A stretch of 64,000 nucleotides of DNA, from assembly GCF_042665195.1 (NCBI RefSeq), contig NZ_JBHTBW010000006.1, positions 124,001 through 188,000 on the forward strand, given 5' to 3'. Below, in pieces: positions 25,610-33,610 of this stretch. The stretch comes from Laceyella putida. GTDB lineage: Bacteria; Bacillota; Bacilli; Thermoactinomycetales; Thermoactinomycetaceae. The number at the start of each line of letters is the position of its first letter. Within the stretch, counting starts at the first letter, position 1. Below the pieces are notes generated by a model. The model did no database searches. It saw nothing but the letters and a program-made list of their open reading frames with translations, and had not been told where the DNA came from. The position numbers and the translations under genes were made by a program.

Positions 25610-26407
25610 TTAGAATGCGGGCACGACGGCTCCGTTATATTTTTTGTTGATGAAGTCTTTCACTTTTGGGGAAGTGAGTGCTTTGGCCAACTTTTGAATG
25701 CGCGGATCGTTTTCTTTCCCTTTTTTCACGGCCAACACGTTCACGTATGGAGACTCTTTGTCCTCAATGAACAGCGCATCCTTGAGCGGATTCAACTTCG
25801 CTTGCAAGGCATAGTTGGTATTGATCACAGCGATGTCCACTTGATCCAGCATGCGGGGCAAAGTTGCTGATTCCAACAGCTTAAATTGCAGGTTTTTGGG
25901 ATTTTCTTTGATGTTTTTCAGCGTTTTATCCCCTACACGATTGTCCAGCTTGATCAGCTTGTTTTGATCCAACAGAAGCAAGACCCGGGTGATTTCGCTG
26001 GTTGCGTTCGGCAGGGCGACAGTGGCCCCGTTTTTCAGTTCGCTTACGCTTTTGATTTTGCGGGAGTAAGCGCCCATCGGTTCGATGTGCACACCCACCA
26101 CTTTCACCAAATGATAGCCTTTTTCTTTATTGGTTGCTTCCATCCATGGAACATGTTGGAAGAAGTTGGCGTCAATTTGGCCTTCTTCCACGCTTTTGTT
26201 TGGCAATACATAATCTTGGAACGCTTGGATTTTCAATTCAACCCCTTGCTTTTCCAGTTCAGGCTGCACAAACTTGAGAATCTCTTCATGAGGTACTGGT
26301 GATGCCCCAACCGTCAATACTGCCGACTCTTCTTTTTGGCCGCAACCCACGCCAACCGCGGCGACCAACGCGACCAAACCAGCCGCGATCCATTTTTTTA
26401 TTTTCAC
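25610..26407 (-). CDS. metQ: methionine ABC transporter substrate-binding lipoprotein MetQ
   Basis: A 265-aa NlpA-family lipoprotein with lipobox VGVGC (Cys near residue 22). Family motifs include VGASPVPHEEIL, QAFQDYVLPNKSVEEGQIDANFFQHVPW and VHIEPMGAYS. It binds methionine outside the membrane for the MetN/MetI transporter encoded upstream. About 140 bp separate it from metI; that gap holds the palindrome AGCGGTTCAACCGCT, which may protect or process the mRNA. The operon is controlled by an S-box upstream of metN. Confidence 0.95.
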   Translation of the reverse strand: MKIKKWIAAGLVALVAAVGVGCGQKEESAVLTVGASPVPHEEILKFVQPELEKQGVELKIQAFQDYVLPNKSVEEGQIDANFFQHVPWMEATNKEKGYHLVKVVGVHIEPMGAYSRKIKSVSELKNGATVALPNATSEITRVLLLLDQNKLIKLDNRVGDKTLKNIKENPKNLQFKLLESATLPRMLDQVDIAVINTNYALQAKLNPLKDALFIEDKESPYVNVLAVKKGKENDPRIQKLAKALTSPKVKDFINKKYNGAVVPAF

Positions 26408-26550
26408 CTAGATTTCCTCCTTTATTTTGCATCCATTTCAAAATAATTTGATTGGATTAGGTGATTTTACAGCGAACCGCTCAGGAGACCCGCTGCAAGC
26501 GTTCCCTTCCCAAGCGGTTGAACCGCTGATAAATCCCTTTCCAATGCCCT

Positions 26551-27207
26551 TTATCGTTTGTCTAACCGACGGACCAACCAATCGCCAAGCATTTGGATGA
26601 TCTGCACCATGACGATCAGCACCAAACCACACACATACAACATCCCATCGTTAAACGATTGGAAACCGTAGCGGAAGGCCGCGTCACCCAATCCGCCGCC
26701 GCCCACGATCCCGGCCATCGCCGAAAAACTGATCAGGGACACGCAGGTTACCGTCAAACCGGAGACAATGGCCGGCAACGCTTCCGGCAACAATACTTTC
26801 CATACAATGTTGAAGCGGGAAGCTCCCATCGCCTGGGCCGCTTCAATCACCCCACGGTCAATCTCGCGCAAGGCGGTCTCCACCATCCTGGCGTAAAAAG
26901 GTGCCGCGCCGGCAATCAAAGGAACGGTTGCCGCGGTAGGCCCAAGCGTGGTGCCCACCAAGAATTCCGCGACCGGGAATAAGAAGAGTACGAGGACAAT
27001 AAACGGTACCGCGCGGAATATGTTCACAATCGTTCCCAAAATTCGTTGCACCCAAACACTTTCCCAAAAATAACCCCGGTCCGTGATGGTGAGCAACACG
27101 CCGAGCGGGATGCCCAAGAGTGCCGTAAATAGTGTGGATATGCCCACCATGTATAGCGTTTCACCGGTTGCTTGCCACACTTGATTCCAATCGATGCTGG
27201 TCAACAT
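26551..27207 (-). CDS. metI: methionine ABC transporter permease MetI
   Basis: A 218-aa membrane protein of about five helices (TLYMVGISTLFTALLGIPLGVLL at residues 17-39). The EAA loop REIDRGVIEAAQAMGAS near residue 133 contacts MetN. The end SFNDGMLYVCGLVLIVMVQII is typical of MetI. Its start overlaps the metN stop by a few bases, so the two are translationally coupled. Confidence 0.95.
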   Translation of the reverse strand: MLTSIDWNQVWQATGETLYMVGISTLFTALLGIPLGVLLTITDRGYFWESVWVQRILGTIVNIFRAVPFIVLVLFLFPVAEFLVGTTLGPTAATVPLIAGAAPFYARMVETALREIDRGVIEAAQAMGASRFNIVWKVLLPEALPAIVSGLTVTCVSLISFSAMAGIVGGGGLGDAAFRYGFQSFNDGMLYVCGLVLIVMVQIIQMLGDWLVRRLDKR

Positions 27208-28160
27208 GGGGCCTCACCTCCACTGAGCTGGTTTCGCACAGCTTGAACCTGTTCCGCCGTGCCGACCACTTTGACGCGCACACGGTCATCCTGAGCCCCT
27301 GTAATCGCTCCACTGATGATGCTAAAGTGAATCCCTTGCTCTCTGGCCAGTTTCCCCAACTTGACCACTTCACTCGGATTTAGCTCAATGATCTCGCCTG
27401 ACGCATCATCCGTCTCCGCAAACAGCTCTTGAACAAACTTTTTTGTCAGCGAATGCTTCGGTTGGCTAAAGATGGCCTCAACCGTTCCCGATTCCACCAC
27501 TTGGCCATTTTCCATTACCGCCATCTTATTGCAAATCTGGCGCACCACACTCATCTCGTGTGTAATCAACACCAGGGTAATCCCCATCTCGCGATGGATT
27601 TCCTTCAGCAACTGCAAGATGGAAGCGGTCGTCTCCGGATCGAGTGCCGATGTGGCTTCATCGCACAACAGGATATCGGGTTGATTGGCTAAAGCCCGGG
27701 CGATCCCGACCCGTTGCTTTTGCCCCCCGCTCAACTGGGACGGATATGCCTCGGCCCGTTCGGCCAATCCCACTCTTTGCAACAGCTCGTCCACACGCTG
27801 GCGAATCTCTTCTTTTGGCACCCCGGCAATCTCCAGCGGAAACGCCACATTTTCCCGTACCGTCCGCGACCAGAGCAAATGAAAATGTTGAAAAATCATG
27901 CCGATCTTCAACCTCGCCTTGCGCAATTCCCTTTCCGCCAGATTGGAAATTTCCTTCCCATCCACCACGACCTTGCCGGTTGTCGGTGATTCCAGCCCAT
28001 TGATCAAACGCAGCAGTGTCGATTTACCAGCTCCGCTATATCCAACAATGCCGAAGATGTCGCCCCGGTCAACCGTCAGTGTCACACCATCCAGTGCCGT
28101 CACGGCCGGGCCCTTGTCACGCGCCGGATATGTTTTGCTTACCTTTTCAATCTGAATCAT
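27201..28160 (-). CDS. metN: methionine ABC transporter ATP-binding protein MetN
   Basis: A 319-aa ATPase: Walker A GYSGAGKST near residue 38, signature LSGGQKQRVGIARAL near 141, Walker B ILLCDEATSALDPET. The C-terminal 75 residues form a NIL domain (VVKLGKLAREQGIHFSIISGAITGAQDDRVRV), which senses internal methionine and locks the transporter in trans-inhibition. Start ATG at 28160 follows AAGGTGG. First gene of the metNIQ operon under an S-box riboswitch. Confidence 0.96.
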   Translation of the reverse strand: MIQIEKVSKTYPARDKGPAVTALDGVTLTVDRGDIFGIVGYSGAGKSTLLRLINGLESPTTGKVVVDGKEISNLAERELRKARLKIGMIFQHFHLLWSRTVRENVAFPLEIAGVPKEEIRQRVDELLQRVGLAERAEAYPSQLSGGQKQRVGIARALANQPDILLCDEATSALDPETTASILQLLKEIHREMGITLVLITHEMSVVRQICNKMAVMENGQVVESGTVEAIFSQPKHSLTKKFVQELFAETDDASGEIIELNPSEVVKLGKLAREQGIHFSIISGAITGAQDDRVRVKVVGTAEQVQAVRNQLSGGEAPC

Positions 28161-28185
28161 CGGGATTCACCACCTTTTTTAGAGA

Positions 28186-28362
28186 AATAAAAAATCCCTT
28201 CGGCTCTGAAGATGGCTAAGAAGGGATACGTCTTTATCGGACACACCTTTCTCTCATCTGCCAGAACGAATCTCTGCAGGACTTGGCACCTTTCTGTTGT
28301 CAGATCAGATGGTTGCCGAGGGTTCATCGGGCCTGTTCCCTACCCCTCTCTCGATAAGAGAA
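28186..28362 (-). promoter_or_regulatory. S-box (SAM-I) riboswitch with terminator, controlling metNIQ
   Basis: Minus strand: CTCTTATCGAGAGAGG (P1 5-prime side), GGTAGGGAACAGGCCC, GATGAACCCTCGGCAACC, GGTGCCAAGTCCTGCAGA and GATGAGAG (P1 3-prime side) match the SAM-I consensus in order (28250-28362). A terminator ATCCCTTC / GAAGGGAT followed by TTTTTTATTT lies at 28186-28227. High SAM stabilises the aptamer and terminates transcription before metN. Confidence 0.96.
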
Positions 28363-28691
28363 TGTTGCTTTATTCAGTTAATAACATTTCAAAACAACTA
28401 TCGAGATATAAATTAACATATAAAAACCAACTATGTCAATAAATATTTACAATTGGTATATTTTAAAAGTGCCGATGGCATGGCTTGGCGGGTTTGCGAC
28501 CATCGGTACCCTGCTTTGGAGAGCAGTAACGGTCACCTTTGTTACAAACCACCCCCTTCGCTTCACATATTTATCACATTTTTACCACGAGATTACATTT
28601 AGATAACAAAACGATCACTTCCCACTAAAACCCCTGGCGCTGGCGTATAATAAGGATACATCCTCAATTTGAACCGATGGAGGTGCCCAAC

Positions 28692-28802
28692 ATGGAATAC
28701 ACGGTTGTCGGAAAATCGTTTTGGATCGGAGTGTTAAACGCTTCATGTTTAAGTGTCCCGTTGTGGCTTCTCTTTTACTTCGCCCTTAAGCTGATTTTCT
28801 AA
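28692..28802 (+). CDS. 36-aa single-helix membrane protein (paralogue of the 43-aa protein at 42.4 kb)
   Basis: The ATG at 28692 has a strong GGAGGTG six bases upstream and TATAAT lies at 28646-28651. The peptide starts MEYTVVGKSFWIGVLNASCL and continues SVPLWLLFYFALKLIF, a single membrane helix. It shares the pattern G-hydrophobic-hydrophobic-N-small, then S-V/I-P-L/V-W-x-L-x-Y-F-x-L-K/R with the protein at 42372-42503. Both are on the plus strand and they bracket the polysaccharide locus. Function unknown; possibly a regulator or stabiliser of a membrane complex. Confidence 0.7.
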   Translation: MEYTVVGKSFWIGVLNASCLSVPLWLLFYFALKLIF

Positions 28803-28874
28803 TGAAACCACGTCGTTGGTGCACCTAATCGCAATGGAATCTGAGCTGACTTTGGGAGCGATAAGCTCATTTGT

Positions 28875-28922
28875 ATAAAAAACGGGTGACTTTTGCCGTC
28901 GAAAAGCAAAGGCCACCCGTTT
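28875..28922 (-). terminator. terminator after the priming sugar transferase gene
   Basis: Minus-strand AAACGGGTGGCCTTTGC / GCAAAAGTCACCCGTTT around TTTTCGACG, followed by TTTATAC. Confidence 0.82.
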
Positions 28923-28927
28923 CTGCA

Positions 28928-29569
28928 TTAGCGAGCTCCATTTCCGGAAATCACGATCCAAACCGTTTTAAACAGAATCTGCAAATCCATCTTAAACGAT
29001 TGATTTCTGATATATTCCATGTCCAGTTCCAACTTCTCAGCAGGGGTTGCTTCATAACCGCCGTTCACTTGCGCCCAACCGGTCAACCCGGGTTTCACCA
29101 TCAGGCGCTTTTTGAATCCGGGAATCTCCTTGTCAAATTGCTCGGTGAACATCGGACGTTCCGGACGCGGGCCAATCAGGCTCATGTCTCCGCGCAGGAT
29201 ATTGATCAACTGCGGCAGTTCATCAATCCGGGTTTTGCGGATAAACTGACCTACGCGAGTCACGCGCGGATCATTTTTGGCTGCCCACTGCGGTCCATTT
29301 TTTTCTGCATCGGTGCGCATCGAACGCAACTTGATGATGTTAAACGTTTTGCCGTTTAAGCCAACCCGCTCCTGTTTATAGAAGATTGGACCCGGCGATT
29401 CCAATTTGATCGCAATTGCCGTCAAGATCAGCACTGGTAGGGTAAAGAGCAACAACCCGATGGAGAAAAGAATTTCAAATGCACGCTTAAACACCAAATA
29501 GAAAGAGGTTGTTTGAGCTTTTCCAGAGAATGCGCGCGAATTGCTCTCGTAGGCCATTTTTGAACTCAT
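28928..29569 (-). CDS. priming sugar-1-phosphate transferase (polyprenyl-phosphate, WcaJ/EpsL type, small form)
   Basis: Starts polysaccharide repeat-unit assembly by moving a sugar-1-phosphate from UDP-sugar to undecaprenyl phosphate. The 213-aa protein has one N-terminal helix (FEILFSIGLLLFTLPVLILTA, about 30-55) and the cytoplasmic catalytic domain with KLESPGPIFYKQERVG, FNIIKLRSMRTDAE, RIDELPQLINILRGDMSLIGPRPE and KPGLTGWAQVNG. It is the short form without the extra four-helix domain of WcaJ. Start: ATG at 29569 behind AGGAG; a TTG two codons upstream is also possible. First committed enzyme of the locus. Confidence 0.94.
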   Translation of the reverse strand: MSSKMAYESNSRAFSGKAQTTSFYLVFKRAFEILFSIGLLLFTLPVLILTAIAIKLESPGPIFYKQERVGLNGKTFNIIKLRSMRTDAEKNGPQWAAKNDPRVTRVGQFIRKTRIDELPQLINILRGDMSLIGPRPERPMFTEQFDKEIPGFKKRLMVKPGLTGWAQVNGGYEATPAEKLELDMEYIRNQSFKMDLQILFKTVWIVISGNGAR

Positions 29570-29645
29570 CCGCAATCCACTCCTGCTGTATATGGTATCG
29601 AAATCACAATTATTTTTCAGCTATCAACTAACTTTACAAAAATGA

Positions 29646-29700
29646 CAGTAACATTACAGCAATGTTTCAAACCGATTACTGTAACCAAGTATACTGTAAT
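29646..29700. promoter_or_regulatory. cluster of TTACAG/CTGTAA half-sites upstream of the sugar transferase
   Basis: CAGTAACATTACAG (29646-29659), ACTGTAACC (29678-29686) and TACTGTAAT (29692-29700). The half-sites resemble those at 4661-4703 and 40837-40879 but the spacing differs. Likely the same regulator with a variant site; weaker than the two strict copies. Confidence 0.4.
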
Positions 29701-29729
29701 CTTTCTGCATTGACAATAGCCGAATTGTG

Positions 29730-29759
29730 AAAAATGAGATCCCCGCGGCCTCATTTTTA
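29730..29759. terminator. terminator after the epimerase gene
   Basis: AAAAATGAG and CTCATTTTT arms around a GC-rich loop, downstream of the epimerase stop (29792); symmetrical so it can act on both strands. Confidence 0.7.
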
Positions 29760-29791
29760 TGCATGGGGTATTGCGGCTTCTTCCTTATTGT

Positions 29792-30730
29792 TTACTGTTC
29801 TTTGTCCATTTTACGATATTCATCTTGGTAATATTCGTAGGTTTTGCGTAATCCTTCCGCCAAACTTACCTTTGGTTCCCAAGCGAGCACACGGCACACT
29901 TTTTCGTTGTTGAAGTAACTGTGCTTAATATCGCCCGCCCGGTCTGGACCATAATTCACCTCATGTTTCACTCCGGATATGTCATCAAAGAGGCGAATCA
30001 CTTCATTGAGCGAAGTGCTTACGCCCGTTCCCACATTCAGCACTTCGCCGTCCCCCTTCTCGATCGCGTTGATGTTGGCCCGCGCGATATCCTCCACGTA
30101 GATGTAGTCGCGCGTTTGTTCCCCATCGCCAAAGATGGTGAGCGGCTCGCGCTTCAGCACCTTATCGATAAAGATGGAGATCACGCCCCCCTCGCCGCGT
30201 GGATCCTGGCGCAACCCATATACGTTGGCATAACGCAAAATCGTGTATTTCAACCCATACAGATGATGATAAACCGACAGATAGTGCTCCACAGTATACT
30301 TGGAGATGCCGTAACCGGACAATGGGCCAATCGGATGCTTTTCATCGACGGGCAGATAAGCCGGCGTTCCGTACACCGCGGCCGATGAAGCGTAAACCAC
30401 CTTCTTCACCCCCGCTTTGCGGCACCCCTCCAGCAGATTGATGGAACCCAAAATGTTGATCTTGGCATCGAGGGCCGGATTTTCCACAGATGTATTCACA
30501 TGGATTTGGGCCGCTTGGTGAATGACGACTTCCGGCCGCTCTTGTTCCAATACGGCATGCAAATCCGCGCTTGTGATATCCACGTTATAAAAAACGGCTT
30601 CTGCGTTTACTTGATTCTCTTTTCCGGAAGAAAGATTATCCACAATCACAACTTGATCGCCACGCGCAATCAACTGATCAACGATATGAGAGCCGATAAA
30701 TCCAGCTCCCCCTGTCACTAACACTTTCAT
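29792..30730 (-). CDS. galE: NAD-dependent epimerase (UDP-glucose 4-epimerase family)
   Basis: A 312-aa extended short-chain dehydrogenase. The NAD-binding GGAGFIGSHIVD lies at the start and the YGISKYTVE catalytic YxxxK near residue 142; YANVYGLRQDPRGEGGVI and DYIYVEDIA are typical. It supplies UDP-galactose, UDP-GalNAc or a related sugar for the polysaccharide. Start: the conserved MKVLVTGG at 30730 has AGAGGGG in front. A longer frame up to 30856 runs through the structured leader and is rejected. The locus position supports a biosynthetic role, not galactose catabolism. Confidence 0.93.
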   Translation of the reverse strand: MKVLVTGGAGFIGSHIVDQLIARGDQVVIVDNLSSGKENQVNAEAVFYNVDITSADLHAVLEQERPEVVIHQAAQIHVNTSVENPALDAKINILGSINLLEGCRKAGVKKVVYASSAAVYGTPAYLPVDEKHPIGPLSGYGISKYTVEHYLSVYHHLYGLKYTILRYANVYGLRQDPRGEGGVISIFIDKVLKREPLTIFGDGEQTRDYIYVEDIARANINAIEKGDGEVLNVGTGVSTSLNEVIRLFDDISGVKHEVNYGPDRAGDIKHSYFNNEKVCRVLAWEPKVSLAEGLRKTYEYYQDEYRKMDKEQ

Positions 30731-30812
30731 CGGATGGACCCCTCTCTTGAGTAGACTAAGTTTGCTGACAAAGTGGCCCTGGAGTCGATTTTTTGAGTCT
30801 GCGTTCCATGGT

Positions 30813-30889
30813 CGCCTCAGTAGGAAATAGCTCCCAGTAACGAAGCTTTCACCCACAGGGTACCGGCAAAAATCTTCCTCCTCTAGGGC
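30813..30889 (-). promoter_or_regulatory. candidate structured leader RNA (copy B) upstream of the epimerase
   Basis: Minus-strand core TTTTGCCG, GTACCCTGTGGGTGAAAGC, variable bases, CTGGGAGCT is shared with copy A (4381-4489), including the small hairpin ACCC TGT GGGT. The closing stem (30814-30827 with 30873-30889) has a different sequence from that in copy A but still pairs, with small bulges. Conserved core with changed but pairing stem argues for RNA function. It lies about 90 nt upstream of the epimerase start. Confidence 0.6.
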
Positions 30890-30925
30890 TATCCTGAATA
30901 GACTCTATGTAGGTCTGGTTCTTCT

Positions 30926-31064
30926 GGAAGCCATTTCAAATCGATTTTTAAGCAACTGAGAAGAGATTGAAGCTCCAAAACCTTTTTCCCTTTCGCAAAA
31001 CCCGTGACGAGGCGTCTCCCGGGAAAAGGTTTCCCGCCATCCACTCCTTTTGAAATAACCTCTA
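30926..31064. repeat. MITE-like palindromic repeat, copy 1
   Basis: About 139 bp with imperfect terminal inverted repeats (GAAGCCATTTCAAA and TTTTGAAATAACCTCT) and inner arms CCAAAACCTTTTTCCC / GGGAAAAGGTTTCCC. Homologous along its length to 63664-63806 (shared CTCCAAAACC, GACGAGGCG, CGGGAAAAGGTTT, CTTTTGAAATAAC). No coding capacity. It sits on the promoter side of the epimerase leader. Confidence 0.72.
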
Positions 31065-31254
31065 GATTATCTTACCAACAGAAGATGGAAGAAGCAAAGG
31101 TAGCAACTGGATGGCCGTTCCGAACTCGGAAGTCCGGAAAATCCGCATCATGGAGTGTCCATCCCGCTTCTTGCCACATTTTCCCCAACTTCGGCCAATG
31201 ATCACTCATCATTTTCTTCTGGGACGACAAGCCTTGGACAAAATTGAGGAATAT

Positions 31255-31283
31255 TTGAACAAAGGTACGGAACATTATATAAT
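31255..31283 (+). promoter_or_regulatory. sigmaA promoter of the fourth LCP gene
   Basis: TTGAAC, 17-nt spacer, perfect TATAAT, about 35 nt upstream of the gene. Confidence 0.72.
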
Positions 31284-31322
31284 GGTGAACATACCAATTG
31301 TTGGAAAAGAGGAGAAATGAAC

Positions 31323-32231
31323 GTGAAACGATGGTTGCTGCGCTTGCTCTCCACCTTTATCCTTGCCATGATGCTGGCCATCGGTTATTACGGCTATCAC
31401 ATCTGGTCGGCGGCGAAACGGCTGTATGAACCGCCCAAATTATCAAAATCGGCTTTGCGTTCGGAGCCGGTCGATATTGCGAAAGACCCGGTCGCCCTGT
31501 TGTTTTTGGGTGTGGATGAGCGCCAGGGAGATCGGGGCCGCTCCGATTCCATCATCGTGGCGACGACGAACCCAGGGCGGAAAAGCGTGGTGCTGACCAA
31601 CATTCCCCGCGATACGTTGGTCAAGATCCCCGGGAGGCTGGGGCGGGATAAAATCAACCACAGTTACGCCTACGGTGGGATTGAATTGACGCGGAAAACG
31701 GTGGAACATTTTCTCCAAATTCCCATTGACGGATATGTGAAAGTGAATATGCAGGGCCTGAAGGAGATCGTTAATGAATTGGGCGGCATCGAGGTGGACG
31801 TGCCTTTTACATTCCATTACAACGGGTACCTATTTAAAAAAGGGAAAATGCATGTGAATGGGGATCAGGCTCTTGCCTTCGCCCGGATGCGCAAAAATGA
31901 TCCCAGCGGCGACTTTGGAAGGATGAAACGGCAACAGGAGTTGATCCGCGGGATTATCCATAAAGGAACCACACTCCATTCTCTCACCAATCTCGCCAAC
32001 ATCTTGGAACAGCTGGGCGGCAACATCAAAACAGACATCTCTCCGGTTCAACTCTTCCAATTGCAACGGCTTTATGCCAATTTGCCGGATGAACAGATCC
32101 GCTCTGTGAGCATCAAAGGGAAAAACACCCTGATCGATGGCGTGTATTATTATAAAGTAGATGAGAATGAGAAAATGCGCGTTCATCAACAGCTGGCCCG
32201 GCAGCTCGATTGGAGCCCCGGTGAGCGGTAA
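31323..32231 (+). CDS. LCP cell-wall glycopolymer ligase, fourth copy, inside the polysaccharide locus
   Basis: About 302 aa: basic VKRWLLR, one membrane helix (about residues 4-24), then the LCP domain with LLFLGVDERQGDRG, SDSIIVATTNP, TNIPRDTLVKIPGR, MQGLKEIVNELGGIEVD and LAFARMRKNDPSGDFGRMKRQQ. It is more diverged than the three tandem copies and shorter at the C-terminus. Its place suggests it attaches the locus polysaccharide to peptidoglycan. Start: GTG at 31323 has an 8-nt spacer to AGAGGAG; the ATG at 31317 is only two bases from it. It is convergent with the next glycosyltransferase and shares a terminator. Confidence 0.93.
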   Translation: MKRWLLRLLSTFILAMMLAIGYYGYHIWSAAKRLYEPPKLSKSALRSEPVDIAKDPVALLFLGVDERQGDRGRSDSIIVATTNPGRKSVVLTNIPRDTLVKIPGRLGRDKINHSYAYGGIELTRKTVEHFLQIPIDGYVKVNMQGLKEIVNELGGIEVDVPFTFHYNGYLFKKGKMHVNGDQALAFARMRKNDPSGDFGRMKRQQELIRGIIHKGTTLHSLTNLANILEQLGGNIKTDISPVQLFQLQRLYANLPDEQIRSVSIKGKNTLIDGVYYYKVDENEKMRVHQQLARQLDWSPGER

Positions 32232-32272
32232 AAAAGGAATCCCCCGTCCCATGGACGGGGGATTCCTTTCTC
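32231..32272. terminator. bidirectional terminator between LCP and glycosyltransferase genes
   Basis: Perfect GGAATCCCCCGTCC / GGACGGGGGATTCC palindrome around CATG, with AAAAAA on the left and TTTCTCTT on the right. Confidence 0.9.
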
Positions 32273-33382
32273 TTATTTGGCCAACAATCCCGCGTAGAGC
32301 GCCAGCAACTTCCGCTCCTCCACATGCCAATTATACACTTCTTCATGCGCCTTGCGGCCATCTTCGCTCATCCGCTTGCGCAAAGATTCGTCCGTTAAGA
32401 TGCGCGTCACCTTCTCCGCCATGTCTTGTGGATTTAACGCATCGGCGGTGAAGCCGCATCCGCTTTTCTCCACAATCTCGCGCCACATCGGAAAGTCCGT
32501 CGCGATCAGCGGCAAGCCCGCCGCCATATATTCAAACATCTTGATCGGGAGCGATTCCCGATAATTCTCCACCGGATGCAAGCAGACCAAGCCCACTTTG
32601 CCTTTGCCCAACCACTGTTTCACTTCTTCAAACGGCACGCGCCCATGCAGATGGACCCGTTTGTCTTTGAGCGTGGCTTCCTCCCGGTCCTCTGGCCGGA
32701 TGTGTTGCAGCGGGCCGATGATGTGCAACTCCGCATTCAACTCAGCCGGAATGTGATCCATCATTTGAATCATTTCACGGTAACCGCGCAAGTATGAGAC
32801 TCCGCCCACATAGAGAATCTTGTTTCCCTCATCTTCGGTTTTCTCCACCGCGGGCATGGGCAAGGGGTAGTTTTTGATTACCTCGACTCGCTTTGCGCTC
32901 GCAAACTGGCGCGCAATCGACTCTGTCGCCGTGACGACCGCAGCCAGTTTCTTGGCCAATCCCTTCTCCACCTTGTGCACCAGCTTGGACAAAGGACCGC
33001 GGATGTTGGCCGGAATCCACGGTTTCGTATGAATCTGTTTCGGCAGATCCTCATGCGAATCATAAATCACCGGGCATCCCGTCCGCCAAGCGATGAGCGC
33101 GCCCCAGGGCAACAGCTCCGGATCATGGAAGTGAAAAATGTCGGCGCCGCTCTTCAGCGCCCGTCGATACAACACCCAGCCGTTCATGAGCCGCTTCCAC
33201 TTCTTATTCATGCGCTTGACGCCAACGATGCGCACCCCGTGTTCCACCTTCTCATCAAAGTCGGCCACGGCATGCAGTTCCACATTATACCCCTCCGCCG
33301 CGAGGGATTTGGCTTGTTTATGGTAAATACGCGAATCGTCGTATGGATGAACCGAACTGAAAATCATTACTTTTGCTGCCAC
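32273..33382 (-). CDS. glycosyltransferase family 4
   Basis: A 369-aa GT-B enzyme. N-terminal half: MIFSSVHPYDDSRIYHKQAKSLA, FHFHDPELLPWG and YDSHEDLP, typical of a GT4 group that works on surface polysaccharides. C-terminal donor half: ILYVGGVSYLRG and ENYRESLPIKMFEYMAAGLPLIATD with the E-x7-E pattern near residue 290. No membrane helix. It is transcribed alone, convergent with the LCP gene. Start ATG at 33382 with AAAGGAG upstream. Sugar specificity cannot be read. Confidence 0.9.
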   Translation of the reverse strand: MAAKVMIFSSVHPYDDSRIYHKQAKSLAAEGYNVELHAVADFDEKVEHGVRIVGVKRMNKKWKRLMNGWVLYRRALKSGADIFHFHDPELLPWGALIAWRTGCPVIYDSHEDLPKQIHTKPWIPANIRGPLSKLVHKVEKGLAKKLAAVVTATESIARQFASAKRVEVIKNYPLPMPAVEKTEDEGNKILYVGGVSYLRGYREMIQMMDHIPAELNAELHIIGPLQHIRPEDREEATLKDKRVHLHGRVPFEEVKQWLGKGKVGLVCLHPVENYRESLPIKMFEYMAAGLPLIATDFPMWREIVEKSGCGFTADALNPQDMAEKVTRILTDESLRKRMSEDGRKAHEEVYNWHVEERKLLALYAGLLAK

Positions 33383-33560
33383 TAAAAGGTACTCCTTTCA
33401 TCTCCATCAATCCTGCGAACCCATGCGTTGTTATTCATAGTAACATACTACAAAAAAACGGTCGGAATGGATATGTTATCAGCGATCTTTTACTCAGTTC
33501 GTCACTTTCGGCGAAAATAACTGTCAATGAAATGTATTTTTTGCAGAAGTCCCTTATTCA

Positions 33561-33597
33561 AACAAAAAAGATGCCTTTCCATATGAAAGGCATCTTC
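33561..33597 (-). terminator. terminator of the main polysaccharide operon
   Basis: Minus-strand AAGATGCCTTTC ATAT GGAAAGGCATCTT followed by TTTTGTTTG, just after the Wzy stop at 33611. Confidence 0.88.
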
Positions 33598-33610
33598 CTG
33601 GTACCATTTA

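Noticed and set aside
29792..30856. Epimerase with a 42-residue N-terminal extension
   Set aside because: The extension runs through the conserved structured leader; the conserved start MKVLVTGGAGF with its own ribosome binding site is at 30730.
31072..31275. Minus-strand 67-codon frame with protein-like composition (KMWQEAGWTLHDADFPDF)
   Set aside because: No ribosome binding site, it overlaps the promoter of the LCP gene, and no family recognised; could be a remnant but cannot be supported.
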